Source of the DNA: UBA4802 sp964509195 | GTDB taxonomy: Bacteria > Spirochaetota > UBA4802 > UB4802 | Length of the DNA: 64,000 nt | Assembly (NCBI GenBank): GCA_964509195.1 | Contig: CAZDWJ010000002.1 | Location: 62,001-126,000, forward strand | Direction of reading: 5' to 3' | Part shown: piece by piece, positions 24,882 through 34,985 of the stretch | Position numbering within the stretch: the first letter of the stretch is position 1 | Layout: every line of letters begins with the position of its first letter | The notes under the pieces: model-generated | Database searches by the model: none | Seen by the model: the letters and a program-made list of their open reading frames with translations, nothing else | What the model was told of the DNA's origin: nothing | Translations under genes and position numbers: made by a program

Positions 24882-27800
24882 TTATAAAAGGGTTTCTTTT
24901 ATTTCAAGGAATTTGTTGTGATTTTTTACAAATGCAGTAACAACTACGGGGTCAAAATGGATGCCAGCTTTATCGGATATAATCTTTACTGCCTTTTCGT
25001 GGGGATACGCACGTTTGTAGGGACGTTCTGAAACAAGTGCATCATATACATCTGCAACAGCAACAATGCGTGCAGATAATGGTATTTTATCCGCTTTTAA
25101 TCCTTTTGGATATCCAGAACCATCCCATCGTTCATGATGGTAAAGTGCAATTTCTTTTCCCATATTAAGGTATGAACGGCCTGAGACTTTGCGTTCGGCT
25201 TGCGCTATTGTTTCAGCTCCAATGATAGTGTGCTGCTTCATAATTTCAAATTCATATTCTGTAAGTTTTCCAGGTTTAAGTAAAATGTGGTCGGGCACAC
25301 CAACTTTACCTATATCATGGAGCAAACATGAATTTACAAGGTCCTGTATGTATTCCTTGGTTATGTAGTCTTTATATTCAGGGTGTTGTGATAGCTCATA
25401 TGCTAGAATTTCTACATACCGCATAATGCGCTCAAGATGCATGCCTGTTTCTTTATTTCTGTATTCTGCCAATTTTGCAAGTGAAACGATAGTTACTATC
25501 TGAGCGTGGTATAATCGTTGATTGAGTTCCAGTGATTCTGCTTCCAGACGTTTTTTCTCGCTTATGTCGATGAAGAAGTAAAGATGGGCAAAAGGTATAT
25601 CATGGTCATCGTGAAGAAGTGATGACATGCACAGAGTTGTTAAGGCTTCCCCTGATTTTTTTAACATTACAATTTCAGTGTAAGGTTGTGTAATAACCTG
25701 ATTTAATGCAGAAGTATTAGCATATCTTTGATTATCATTATTAAAAGTGACTAATTTATTGAGTGGTGTGTTTAAAATTTCAAAAGGTTGATAGCCTAAT
25801 ATTGTTGAAGCCCCTTTATTCCAGCTTGTTATTATTCCTTTCAGGTCGGTAGTAATTATTCCTATCATTTCATTCTGCAAAATCTTCTCCTGAAATTCGG
25901 TGAGATTTTGTATATGAGATTCCATACGTTTTTTACGCTCAATATCACGCGCCACTATCTGTATGCCGATTGTATTGTCCAGTGGGACTAAACTCATAGC
26001 AATTTCATACCATGTATATTTGCCATTATGCGTATATAATTGGATTTCAAAAGGCTGAGGATTAGTGCCACTTTTTAATGAATATTCCATTATTGTTTGT
26101 AGTAAATGTTTTTCACTTTCATCTACAAAATCAAAAAATGAAGGTTTACGTGATACAGAATGATCAAGAAGTTTATAAAAAACAGAATTACCATACACAA
26201 TTTCACCTTCAGCAGTGCAGAGAAATATAATATCCTGAGTATTTTCAACTAAGTTGCGGTATTTCAATTCGGATTTGATAAGTTCTTCCTGATTACGCTT
26301 ACGGCTTATTTCAACAGCAGCTGCATTAAGCAATATTCCAATGAAATCTTTGTTTTGAATATTTGATGCTGTATCTAGAGCTATCGCTATACTGCCTTCA
26401 ATTTTGTGTTTGGAACCTATTGGGTATATTGCTACAATTTCATCCTTAAATAGTGAAAAAAGTGTATTCTTTTTGTTATCATCAATATCAGGAAATGTTT
26501 TTTCAATTAATGCATGTAGTTCATCAGCACTTTCTATAATAATGTCTTTGCCGGTTTTAATAACAGAGAAAAAGGGTATTTTATTATTCTCATCATATTT
26601 TAGTTTCATATTTAAAATGTTTTGTTGAGAAACATTCTGTAGTATACACTGGAAATTTTCGGGGTATACTTCTACAATCTGGAGTGTATTGACGTCGGTA
26701 CTAAGTAATGTCACAATACTATATTTAACACCTAGAGCATGCAGTGCCTTGGTAATATGGTGTATGCTTTCCTTTATGGTGTTTGCCTGTTTTAGTAGAT
26801 ATAATGTTTCTGTAATTAACTCCAATTTTTTTTGTTTTTCTTTTAATTCTTTTGTTTGTTTATCAACTTCTTCTGCTAATGCTAGGCTAAATTTTTCTAT
26901 TTTGCGCTCTGCAATTATTCGTGTTGTTATATCTTCAAGGATGTTAACCACAGAGGAAACCACCCCAGATGGTGCTATTATTGGTGAAGCAATATATTTG
27001 AAAAAGCGTGATTCACTAAAAAACGGGACTTTTTGTTCACGAATAATTGGAGAGCCCTGATTCATTACTCTGAACGCTGCGCAATCACTACATGGTGAAT
27101 TTCTGAGCGCTATAATTTCATAACATTTTTTGTTCAGAGGGTTCTCAATAGAAAACCATTCTTTGAATGTATCGTTGGTTTCAATAATTGAATAATCTTT
27201 GTTAATAACGAAAAGAGCCATAGGTATGGCATTGATAAGTGATGAATATTTTGTTTCTGAAATAATAATTTTATTGTGATAACGATACTGCCGTAGACCA
27301 TTGGAAAGCAATCGTGCAACAAGTTCAAGTGTAGCAAATTCGCTTTCCTCAAGAATGGTATGATTTTTGGGATAAATGATATCAAGTGAACCAATAGTTT
27401 CTTTTTCGGCTATGAGAGGGAAGGATACAACACCACCAAAATAAGGGGATTCAAGAATTTGCTTCTGTACATCAGGTGTGAGGATTTGCGTTAAATCTTT
27501 ACTTGCCTGAGAGAAGTCACTTATAATCTGTTCAAGAGTATATATTGTTTTATTAGTAGTACTGGTAGCAGGAAAGGTAATTGTATCAGAAAATGTTATA
27601 TATCCTCTCAAAATTGAGAATAAAATGTTTTTTTTAAATATGCTTCTGTTAGCTATAAGCTTTTTTATGTTGATGGTTGTATACTCAAAATCAAGATTGA
27701 CATCATTAAGGTGAGGTATGAATTTTTTTAAAGCATGTAACTCTGGAAATATTAATAAATGATCAGTTCCATCGATGTTAGACAGACATGAAATATTGAA

Positions 27801-27944
27801 TACAGGGATGTTTAATTGCGTAATTATATGCTTTATTTTTTTTATATATTCAGATATAGAATGAGTGGTATTATGCAGATTAGCAATCTGAAGTAAGTAT
27901 TTTACCGGATATGTGCTTTCAGTAAAGTTTATATCGTTATTCAT
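24882..27944 (-). CDS. PAS/GAF sensor protein with C-terminal HD-GYP phosphodiesterase
   Basis: 1020 residues. A GAF-like N-terminal region (about 100-230) is followed by a PAS (about 235-345), a coiled coil (about 350-385), a second GAF-like region (about 390-560) and two more PAS domains (about 570-690 and 695-815). The HD-GYP domain (about 820-1015) carries 'LLHDIGKVGVPDHILLKPGKL', 'HHERWDGSGYPKGL' and 'VADVYDALVSERPYK', so the HD and GYP residues are all present. It should degrade cyclic di-GMP in response to a cytosolic cue. No transmembrane segment is evident. Confidence 0.93.
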   Translation of the reverse strand: MNNDINFTESTYPVKYLLQIANLHNTTHSISEYIKKIKHIITQLNIPVFNISCLSNIDGTDHLLIFPELHALKKFIPHLNDVNLDFEYTTINIKKLIANRSIFKKNILFSILRGYITFSDTITFPATSTTNKTIYTLEQIISDFSQASKDLTQILTPDVQKQILESPYFGGVVSFPLIAEKETIGSLDIIYPKNHTILEESEFATLELVARLLSNGLRQYRYHNKIIISETKYSSLINAIPMALFVINKDYSIIETNDTFKEWFSIENPLNKKCYEIIALRNSPCSDCAAFRVMNQGSPIIREQKVPFFSESRFFKYIASPIIAPSGVVSSVVNILEDITTRIIAERKIEKFSLALAEEVDKQTKELKEKQKKLELITETLYLLKQANTIKESIHHITKALHALGVKYSIVTLLSTDVNTLQIVEVYPENFQCILQNVSQQNILNMKLKYDENNKIPFFSVIKTGKDIIIESADELHALIEKTFPDIDDNKKNTLFSLFKDEIVAIYPIGSKHKIEGSIAIALDTASNIQNKDFIGILLNAAAVEISRKRNQEELIKSELKYRNLVENTQDIIFLCTAEGEIVYGNSVFYKLLDHSVSRKPSFFDFVDESEKHLLQTIMEYSLKSGTNPQPFEIQLYTHNGKYTWYEIAMSLVPLDNTIGIQIVARDIERKKRMESHIQNLTEFQEKILQNEMIGIITTDLKGIITSWNKGASTILGYQPFEILNTPLNKLVTFNNDNQRYANTSALNQVITQPYTEIVMLKKSGEALTTLCMSSLLHDDHDIPFAHLYFFIDISEKKRLEAESLELNQRLYHAQIVTIVSLAKLAEYRNKETGMHLERIMRYVEILAYELSQHPEYKDYITKEYIQDLVNSCLLHDIGKVGVPDHILLKPGKLTEYEFEIMKQHTIIGAETIAQAERKVSGRSYLNMGKEIALYHHERWDGSGYPKGLKADKIPLSARIVAVADVYDALVSERPYKRAYPHEKAVKIISDKAGIHFDPVVVTAFVKNHNKFLEIKETLL

Positions 27945-28229
27945 TTAGATATGCATATTAAAATTAATTTAATATTGTATACTCAATATCATTATAAAGT
28001 TATACGCTTAAAAATATCAACAAAATTATTCAGTCCAGCAGGATTTTTTTAGGATAAGTGCCTATTAGAAGCTCATTATTGATTTTTTATACAAAATTTG
28101 GTCACTTAAAAAGGCCGGGTATTTCATAATTAATTATCAAAAAAATATAGCATTTAATTAGGGATAAAATTCAAAACACTAAATATCAATATATCATCAG
28201 CTATACAGGAAGTTAAATTTAAAAAATAC
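27945..28229. other. Non-coding divergent region, HD-GYP / sbcD side
   Basis: About 285 AT-rich bases. The minus-strand promoter of the HD-GYP gene should be near 27990, where TATAAT is present on that strand. No ORF or RNA family was recognised in the remainder. Confidence 0.45.
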
Positions 28230-28257
28230 TTGACATCTATACATTAGTATATATATT
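28230..28257 (+). promoter_or_regulatory. Possible promoter upstream of sbcD
   Basis: TTGACA (28230-28235) and TATATT (28252-28257) are spaced 16 bases apart, about 180 bases before sbcD. A nearer -10-like TATACTATAAT is found near 28373 without a clear -35. Confidence 0.45.
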
Positions 28258-28434
28258 CCCATAATACAAATTTCAGTTTTTGATGAATAAGTTTGATTAT
28301 TCCTATCACAATTATGTATAGAATATTAATAATTCACATTAAAAATGGAGAATCCCTTTATTACATAAGTTGTATACTATAATTGCAACATAATATCATA
28401 TTGAGCTAGAAATTTTCATACCTTTGGAGAAACC

Positions 28435-29568
28435 ATGCCAACATTCACCCATATTTCAGATACGCATCTGGGATTTAATGATTTTGACAAAGTAAATGAT
28501 GAAGGCATTAATCAACGTGAAGCGGATATATATGATGCATTTGCTACAACTGTTGACTACATTATAGAACATAAACCTGATTTTGTACTGCACACTGGAG
28601 ATTTGTTTCACCGTGCTTCACCTTCTAACCGTGCACTGATTCAAGGATTACAGAATATCAAACGAATAACGCAAACGGGTATCCCATTTATTGTCATTGC
28701 AGGCAATCATTGCACACCAAAGACAGCATACACAAGCCCCATTTTACAGGCATTGCAAACTGTTGAAGGTGTCTATGCTGTATATAATCAGCAGTATGAA
28801 TGCATTTCAATTGATGGCATTAGTTTTCATTGTCTTCCTCATATTCATGATGATGGTGAGTACAAAAATCAATTAGCACGAATAAAGCCAAAAAATGGAA
28901 ATAACATCCTGTTAATGCATACCTCATTGGGAAAGGACTATCTTTTGGATGAATATGGTGAACGTATTTTTCCTGAAGAAAGTTATTCGCTCCTGAAAGC
29001 ATTTGATTACGTAGCACTGGGGCACTGGCACAACTTTCATGTTTTACCACAGTGGAGCAATGCCTGCTATAGTGGTTCAACGGAGCGATTCAGCGATAGA
29101 GAAGCTTCAAGGCAAAAGGGCTATGTAACAGTAACTATCGGACATGAATTAAAAATAGAATTTACACCAATTAAAATCCGCAACTGGGAACGCTTTGATA
29201 TCAAGCAGTGCAGTCAGCGTTCAGTTGAAGAAATTAAAAAGGAGATACAGGATTATGCAGCAAAGATTGAAGAGGGAACAATCGTAAGCATCTATATGCA
29301 CGACATTGATGCGCATCAAAGCGCCAGTCTCAGTAATGTATGGATTGCCCAGCAGTTTGAACGGGCACTTGTGGTGTTGCCAAAACGAATATTTAAAAAA
29401 CATAGTGGCGATAGCTCATGGAAGTCCTCAACCATTAACATTGATGAACTCTTTTCAATGTACTGCAGAGAACAGATTGTTGATGATAAGGAACGCTCAT
29501 TGATTGAGGAATTGGGAAAGCGGTATTTTAAAAAATATTACGATGACCTACATGAAATCAAGGATTAA
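28435..29568 (+). CDS. sbcD: SbcD/Mre11-type exonuclease subunit
   Basis: This 377-residue metallophosphoesterase is the nuclease partner of SbcC/Rad50, processing DNA ends and hairpins. Motifs are 'HISDTHLGF', 'HTGDLFHRASPSNRAL', 'IVIAGNHCTPKT', 'LLMHTSL' and 'ALGHWHNFHVL'. The third motif reads GNHC where GNHD is usual. The C-terminal capping domain is shorter than in E. coli. TTTGGAGAAACC precedes ATG 28435. The sbcC gene follows after 3 bases. Confidence 0.94.
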   Translation: MPTFTHISDTHLGFNDFDKVNDEGINQREADIYDAFATTVDYIIEHKPDFVLHTGDLFHRASPSNRALIQGLQNIKRITQTGIPFIVIAGNHCTPKTAYTSPILQALQTVEGVYAVYNQQYECISIDGISFHCLPHIHDDGEYKNQLARIKPKNGNNILLMHTSLGKDYLLDEYGERIFPEESYSLLKAFDYVALGHWHNFHVLPQWSNACYSGSTERFSDREASRQKGYVTVTIGHELKIEFTPIKIRNWERFDIKQCSQRSVEEIKKEIQDYAAKIEEGTIVSIYMHDIDAHQSASLSNVWIAQQFERALVVLPKRIFKKHSGDSSWKSSTINIDELFSMYCREQIVDDKERSLIEELGKRYFKKYYDDLHEIKD

Positions 29569-29571
29569 TGT

Positions 29572-31971
29572 ATGATTTTACGTTCACTCTCACTTACCAA
29601 TTTCAGGCAATATAGAAGCACAACAATTGAATTTAAAGATGGGCTTGTTGGCATAATTGGCAAAAACGGCAGTGGTAAGAGTACTCTTTTCAGTGCTATT
29701 GTTTGTGCACTGTATGGCGATTTACCTTCAAATAAAGAATATATACGCTCAAGCTTTGTAGAGGACAATGCAACTGTTGAGATTGTGTTAGAGTATGAGA
29801 TAGAAAACAATGAATACAGAGTTGTGCGGCAATTCAAAGGAAGAAATTTAAATTCACAGGCTACACTTTATAAGAATGATATGGCGATAGTTACTGGAGC
29901 AACTGAAGTTTCTAAAGCAATAGAAAAAATCATTGGCATGCCAAAAGAAGCATTTATGCGTTCAGTCTTTGCTGCACAGGGTGAATTGCGCGAAATATCT
30001 CAGACAAAAGGTGCACCAAGGCGGGAACTCATACGCAGGATATTAGGCTTTTCGATGATAGATGAAATTTTGCAGAATATCCGCGATGACAAAAATGAAA
30101 TGAAAAAGTTTATAGAGGGTCAACAAGTTATGCTTCTCTCGGATGAAGAGATTAAAGCTAAAAGTGTGGAATGTGAAAATCTTTCCCTCACACTAAACAC
30201 ACATACTAAAGTATTAGAGGAATTCATACGCAAACACAAAGAAGTACAACAACAATTTGAACAGAAACGTATTGAATTTGAACATCAACAAAAAATATAT
30301 CAGACATATAACACACTTATGCAGGAACGCACAAAAATTGCTACACAACGTGATAATTGTATACACAACATCGATGATGCACAGAAAAAGCTTTCACATT
30401 TAGAATCATTGAAAAAACAATGGGAAAGCTTACAGAAAAAGGAAGAACAGTATACAAAAGTAAAAAAACAAAGAAAAGAACTGGAATCTGTACGTATACA
30501 ATACATGCACAAACAAAAACTTGAAGATCAGTACTCACAAATTGCTGATGATATCAATGAACAATCAAGATATATTGAATCTGAAAAGGATGTAATTAAG
30601 GAATATGACAAAGTAGTACAAGAGATTACTACGTATAACCAGCAGAAAACGGATGCACAAAAAACATTACAGAATTTAAATCAGCAATTACATCAAATAT
30701 CAATAAAAATTGGTGGCATTCAAAAATCAATTGAAGATAGAAAAAAGCACATTCAGCAAATTAATAAATTAGGAAAAGAAGCTGAATGTCCCACCTGTCT
30801 TCGCCCTTTACTCGACGCATATGAGGCAACTATATCACGCCTTGCAGCTGAAATCGATAATTATCAAAACAAAGAAATGGTACAATTTCATAATGAGCAA
30901 ACTCACTTAAAAGATACTATCGCCATTACTGAAAAAATGTTGATGGATGTAGAAATAAAATTGAATCAATTGCAACAGCAAAAAACACAGTATGATGAAA
31001 AAAAGAAAAATATTGAAAAGACTTTGCGTGATGTCAAAAAGAAACAGGAAATGTTGAATGCAGTGAAAAATAAATTGGAAAAACTTAAAGAAATTGTATT
31101 TGATGAAAATATCTATAATAAGGTTTTGGATGAATATAGTAAGCTTGAAAATGACCATAATATCTTTTTGCAGTTATCAGCATTAATAAAAGAAATACCT
31201 GAAATTATTAATAAAATATTGCTGTTTAAAAAAGAGAAAGAAAATCTTATAGCATCACTGAACAGGAACAAAAGTGAAGTAGATGCATTAGGATTTTCTG
31301 AGAATACGTATACTACAATTAAGGCTGATTATGAAAAGTTGCTTCAGGAAAAGGAAGCGATAGCGGATAAGGTTAGCAAGGCAACAATAGAAAAAAATAC
31401 AATAGAAAATAAAATTAAGCAGATTGAAAATGAGTTGCAGAAGGATGCGCAAAACCGCACAAAAATACAAACGGCTAAAAATCATCTTGAATTATTGCAG
31501 CGCTTAGAAGCGTTGATGGATGGTTTCAGGACTTCGGTACTTGTGACTGCAAAACCGGTGATATCCCATTACGCCAGTAATTTATTTAATCAGATTACGC
31601 AGGGAAGATATCAGTCTATCACAGTGGATGATGATTTTGATTTCATGATCATGGATGATGGGAAGTGGTATCCGCTGAGCAGATTTTCAGGTGGGGAGAT
31701 TGACTGTGCCAATCTGTGCCTGCGAATAGCTATCAGCAACGCCATAAGAGATTTTAGTGGCAGTGGCGCAGTTGGTTTTATGGCGTTTGATGAAATTTTT
31801 GGCAGTCAGGATAATGACAGGAGAACTGCGATAATGAATGCGTTATATAGTTTGCAGGAACAATATCGCCAGATTTTTATTGTCTCACATATTGATGACA
31901 TAAAAGAATCGTTTCCTACCATATTACACATTCAGACCACTCCTAACGGATCTGTAGCTAAGTGGATATAG
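29572..31971 (+). CDS. sbcC: SbcC/Rad50-type ATPase subunit
   Basis: This 799-residue SMC-like ATPase has an N-terminal Walker A 'IGKNGSGKSTLF', two long coiled-coil arms (about 170-400 and 430-680) separated by the zinc hook 'CPTCLRPL', and a C-terminal half with the signature 'LSRFSGGEIDCANLCLRIA' and Walker B 'GFMAFDEIFGSQD'. It is shorter than the roughly 1050-residue E. coli protein, mainly in the coils. With SbcD it forms the DNA-end-processing complex. The start is three bases after sbcD, so the pair is co-translated. Confidence 0.95.
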   Translation: MILRSLSLTNFRQYRSTTIEFKDGLVGIIGKNGSGKSTLFSAIVCALYGDLPSNKEYIRSSFVEDNATVEIVLEYEIENNEYRVVRQFKGRNLNSQATLYKNDMAIVTGATEVSKAIEKIIGMPKEAFMRSVFAAQGELREISQTKGAPRRELIRRILGFSMIDEILQNIRDDKNEMKKFIEGQQVMLLSDEEIKAKSVECENLSLTLNTHTKVLEEFIRKHKEVQQQFEQKRIEFEHQQKIYQTYNTLMQERTKIATQRDNCIHNIDDAQKKLSHLESLKKQWESLQKKEEQYTKVKKQRKELESVRIQYMHKQKLEDQYSQIADDINEQSRYIESEKDVIKEYDKVVQEITTYNQQKTDAQKTLQNLNQQLHQISIKIGGIQKSIEDRKKHIQQINKLGKEAECPTCLRPLLDAYEATISRLAAEIDNYQNKEMVQFHNEQTHLKDTIAITEKMLMDVEIKLNQLQQQKTQYDEKKKNIEKTLRDVKKKQEMLNAVKNKLEKLKEIVFDENIYNKVLDEYSKLENDHNIFLQLSALIKEIPEIINKILLFKKEKENLIASLNRNKSEVDALGFSENTYTTIKADYEKLLQEKEAIADKVSKATIEKNTIENKIKQIENELQKDAQNRTKIQTAKNHLELLQRLEALMDGFRTSVLVTAKPVISHYASNLFNQITQGRYQSITVDDDFDFMIMDDGKWYPLSRFSGGEIDCANLCLRIAISNAIRDFSGSGAVGFMAFDEIFGSQDNDRRTAIMNALYSLQEQYRQIFIVSHIDDIKESFPTILHIQTTPNGSVAKWI

Positions 31972-32119
31972 AAACAGTGTTGACTTTTATTTAAACCTTC
32001 ATTATAATTAAAATCATAAATCACAATATTTTAAGATAATATTTTTTTATTCAATTACCTTATTAAAAATGTTCTGTTCATATTTCTGTAAATATTTATG
32101 ATTAGTGAGGTATGAGAAT

Positions 32120-32575
32120 ATGACACAAAAGAAGCATTTAGTAATTTTTTTATTTATATTTGGAAGTGTATTGACTCTTGCAGGGTTAAAACTTATTCAT
32201 AATGCACGTGAAAGTTTATACTGGCCTAAAACAGAAGGAGTTATTACAGAATCGTTTATGGATTGGGATCGTCATAGAGAGCAATATGCTAATATACGAT
32301 ACTCCTTTATAGTTAAGGGTGAAAAAATAACTGGATTCCAGATATCAGCAAAAGACACAAATATATCAAATGAAGAGTTACTAAAAAAATACCCTGTAGG
32401 TAAAAAAGTAGTAGTATATTATGATCCTGATAATCCTGAAAACTCTTTGTTAGAACCTGGATATTCATGGCAAAGCTATCAAGCCTTTGTGTTAGGTATA
32501 CTATTTCTTTTAGGTGCAATGGGTGTAGCTCTACTGTATAAAGAAAAGCCACAACACAATGAGAGGGAAATATGA
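32120..32575 (+). CDS. DUF3592 membrane protein
   Basis: About 151 residues from ATG 32120. I prefer this to GTG 32105 because AGTGAGGT lies 8 bases upstream of the ATG. Two membrane segments (about residues 6-24 and 122-142) flank an extracytoplasmic domain with the DUF3592 pattern: 'WPKTEGVITES', 'ANIRYSFIVKGEKITG' and 'YPVGKKVVVYYDPDNPENSLL'. The family function is unknown. The stop overlaps the next start by ATGA, making it the first of five overlapping genes. Confidence 0.85.
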   Translation: MTQKKHLVIFLFIFGSVLTLAGLKLIHNARESLYWPKTEGVITESFMDWDRHREQYANIRYSFIVKGEKITGFQISAKDTNISNEELLKKYPVGKKVVVYYDPDNPENSLLEPGYSWQSYQAFVLGILFLLGAMGVALLYKEKPQHNEREI

Positions 32576-33495
32576 AAATATCAAGAAAGATATTTTTTTC
32601 ATCATTAATAAGCAGTGCTGCTGCTATGGCAACTGGTTATATTACAGGTATTAAAAAGGTGTTTGGTTTAGAAACAAATAAAGATCTTGTGGTTATAAAG
32701 ACCAACAGAATAACACAGCAGACCATCTATGCAATGGTTGAACAGGGTTTTAAGGAAATTGGTGGAATAGAACGATTTGTTAAAAAAGGGACAAAAGTAG
32801 TCATAAAACCCAATATAGGATTTAATTCTACACCGGAACGTGCACATACAACTAATCCAATTCTGGTTGAAGCAGTTGCCACACTATGCAGGAAAGCAGG
32901 AGCACATGTAGCTATCATGGACAGGCCAGTACATAATGCACGGATGTGCTATCGTTCAAGTGGCATTGAAGATGCAGCTAAAAAAGCAGACGCAGATATT
33001 GTGTATATGCATAGAGAAAGATTTAAGACAGTAAAAGTTCCAGCAGGTCTTAATCTTGATACGCTTGATGTATATGAAGATATTTTGGAGGCTGATTGCA
33101 TCATCAATATGCCTATTGCCAAACATCACAGTGCGGCAGATTTGACATTAGCCATGAAGAATCTAATGGGAGTCATTGGGGGCAATAGAGGTTTTTACCA
33201 CATCAACCTTCACCGAAATATTGTTGATTTTACTAAAGCAGTGAAAGTGCATCTGGTTATATTGGACGGACTCAGGATTTTGACAAAACATGGTCCATCA
33301 TCTGGGACCCCTGATGATATAAAAGAAACCAAAACAGTTATATTTGGCACTAACCCCGTCATGGTAGATGCATACGCCACAAAACATTTATTTGGAATTG
33401 AGCCATCATCTATTGGTTATCTTAATCTGGCAGCACAGTCAGGTATGGGTAGCATAAATATTCATGGCTATTCCGTAGTGACAAGAACTGTATGA
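32572..33495 (+). CDS. Exported DUF362-family protein
   Basis: 307 residues. The N terminus (SRKIFFSSLISSAAAMATGY) looks like a signal or anchor with a degenerate twin-arginine context (R-K instead of R-R), so Tat or Sec export is possible. The DUF362 core shows 'KVVIKPNIGFNS', 'TTNPILVEAVATLCRKAGA', 'INMPIAKHHSAADLTLAMKN' and 'KHGPSSGTPDD'. Unlike the homologue at 12665 it lacks a ferredoxin tail, but the next gene encodes a membrane polyferredoxin. Both its ends overlap neighbours by ATGA, indicating translational coupling. Confidence 0.85.
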   Translation: MKISRKIFFSSLISSAAAMATGYITGIKKVFGLETNKDLVVIKTNRITQQTIYAMVEQGFKEIGGIERFVKKGTKVVIKPNIGFNSTPERAHTTNPILVEAVATLCRKAGAHVAIMDRPVHNARMCYRSSGIEDAAKKADADIVYMHRERFKTVKVPAGLNLDTLDVYEDILEADCIINMPIAKHHSAADLTLAMKNLMGVIGGNRGFYHINLHRNIVDFTKAVKVHLVILDGLRILTKHGPSSGTPDDIKETKTVIFGTNPVMVDAYATKHLFGIEPSSIGYLNLAAQSGMGSINIHGYSVVTRTV

Positions 33496-34985
33496 AATCA
33501 CCGCGCTTGTCATTATACAGAGCGATTACTCAACTTGTTTTCTGGTTAGTGTTTGTTACCAGTATCATTTATCTACATGATCCCATTTCAGATGTTGCGT
33601 ATTGTTGTTATCCATCATTATCAATCCACACAATAAGTATTGGATACATTGTAGGTCATGCAGTAAAATACGCACTGATGGGCATTGCTATTGGTGTTGG
33701 TACAGTGTTGTTAGGAAGATTCTTCTGCGGGTGGATATGCCCGTTAGGTGGAACAATAGATGCTGCAGATGGTGTTATTCAGACACAAGAAAAAATTAAA
33801 AATAAAAAAAAGATTACCAGGATAAAATATTTAGTATTAGCAAGTTCCGTTCTTATAGCTTTGCTGGGTTTCAATGTTGCAGGCTATATTGACCCTATTA
33901 CAATTGCATATCGCAGTTATGAATTGTTTCTGTATCCATTTGTGTCATTTATTGGATCTGAACCACTCTCTTGTGTTCTTCCCGGATATCAGGCGCGGGA
34001 TTATCCATTTTATTACTACAATTGGGCATGGATAGCTATAGTGTTTTTTGGTGTGCTTGGTTTATCGGGATTTTTAAGAAGATTCTGGTGCAGGGTGTTG
34101 TGTCCCTTAGGTGCTATGTATGCACTTGTATCACATTTTTCATTTTTCAGAAGAGTGGTGGATACAAATAAATGTGTACATTGCGGTGTGTGCGTCAAAG
34201 GATGTCGTGTGGGGGCGATAGTAACCGATGGTGTTGGCACAATGGAACATGAATGTATTAAATGTTTTGATTGCCTTAAACACTGCAAGTATGATGCTAT
34301 TTCCTTTCAATTTTCATCACCAACGAAAGTCAAAAGTGCTGATGTTCCCGGGAGAGGAATTACACGCAAGGATCTGCTAGTTGTTGCAGGTTCATCGGTT
34401 ATGATTGCAGCATCAAGGGTGTCACTTTTTGCTGCATCGCATGAAAGCTTTATTATACGGCCTCCCGGTGCATTGCCTGAATCACCATTTCTTGATGCGT
34501 GTATTCGCTGTGGGCAGTGCATGAATGTTTGCCCTACCAATGCACTGCATCCGTGTATGGTTGAAGCTGGTTTTTATGGGATGTTTACTCCGCGATTGAT
34601 ATCGCGGATTGGCTATTGTGATTTTACCTGCACACGGTGCGGTCATGTATGTCCCACAGGTGCTATACAGGAGCTATCGCTTAAAGAAAAACAAAAATTT
34701 GTGATTGGAACTGCATACATTATACGTGATATTTGCATACCCTGGTCAGAAGCACGAAATTGTATTGTATGTGAGGAAGTGTGTCCTGTTGCCAGGAAGG
34801 CGATTACTCTTGAAAAAACAATTGCAAAAAATAAAGATGGCCTCAATGTTGAAGTTTTATTGCCAATAGTTCATGAAGACAGATGTATTGGGTGTGGAAT
34901 ATGTGAAAACAAATGCCCGGTGAACGGACAGGCAGCCATTGTAGTACGTAAACCAAAGCTTACGATTGGAGAGCACTATGGGTAA
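33492..34985 (+). CDS. NapH/MauN-like membrane polyferredoxin
   Basis: 497 residues. About five membrane segments lie in the first 220 residues, with the 'RFFCGWICPLGG' and 'FWCRVLCPLGA' boxes typical of NapH/NosR-type proteins. They are followed by many 4Fe-4S cysteine motifs: 'CVHCGVCVKGCR', 'CIKCFDCLKHCK', 'CIRCGQCMNVCP', 'CTRCGHVCP', 'CIVCEEVCP' and 'CIGCGICENKCP'. A hydrophobic stretch after an RK pair near residue 300 may be a further membrane segment. It would pass electrons across or along the membrane, probably to or from the DUF362 protein with which it overlaps. Confidence 0.88.
   Translation: MKSPRLSLYRAITQLVFWLVFVTSIIYLHDPISDVAYCCYPSLSIHTISIGYIVGHAVKYALMGIAIGVGTVLLGRFFCGWICPLGGTIDAADGVIQTQEKIKNKKKITRIKYLVLASSVLIALLGFNVAGYIDPITIAYRSYELFLYPFVSFIGSEPLSCVLPGYQARDYPFYYYNWAWIAIVFFGVLGLSGFLRRFWCRVLCPLGAMYALVSHFSFFRRVVDTNKCVHCGVCVKGCRVGAIVTDGVGTMEHECIKCFDCLKHCKYDAISFQFSSPTKVKSADVPGRGITRKDLLVVAGSSVMIAASRVSLFAASHESFIIRPPGALPESPFLDACIRCGQCMNVCPTNALHPCMVEAGFYGMFTPRLISRIGYCDFTCTRCGHVCPTGAIQELSLKEKQKFVIGTAYIIRDICIPWSEARNCIVCEEVCPVARKAITLEKTIAKNKDGLNVEVLLPIVHEDRCIGCGICENKCPVNGQAAIVVRKPKLTIGEHYG

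Noticed and set aside
28040..28110. A minus-strand stretch reading ELLIGTYPKKILLD, looking like a gene fragment.
   Set aside because: Too short, flanked by stops in all directions and without a recognisable family.
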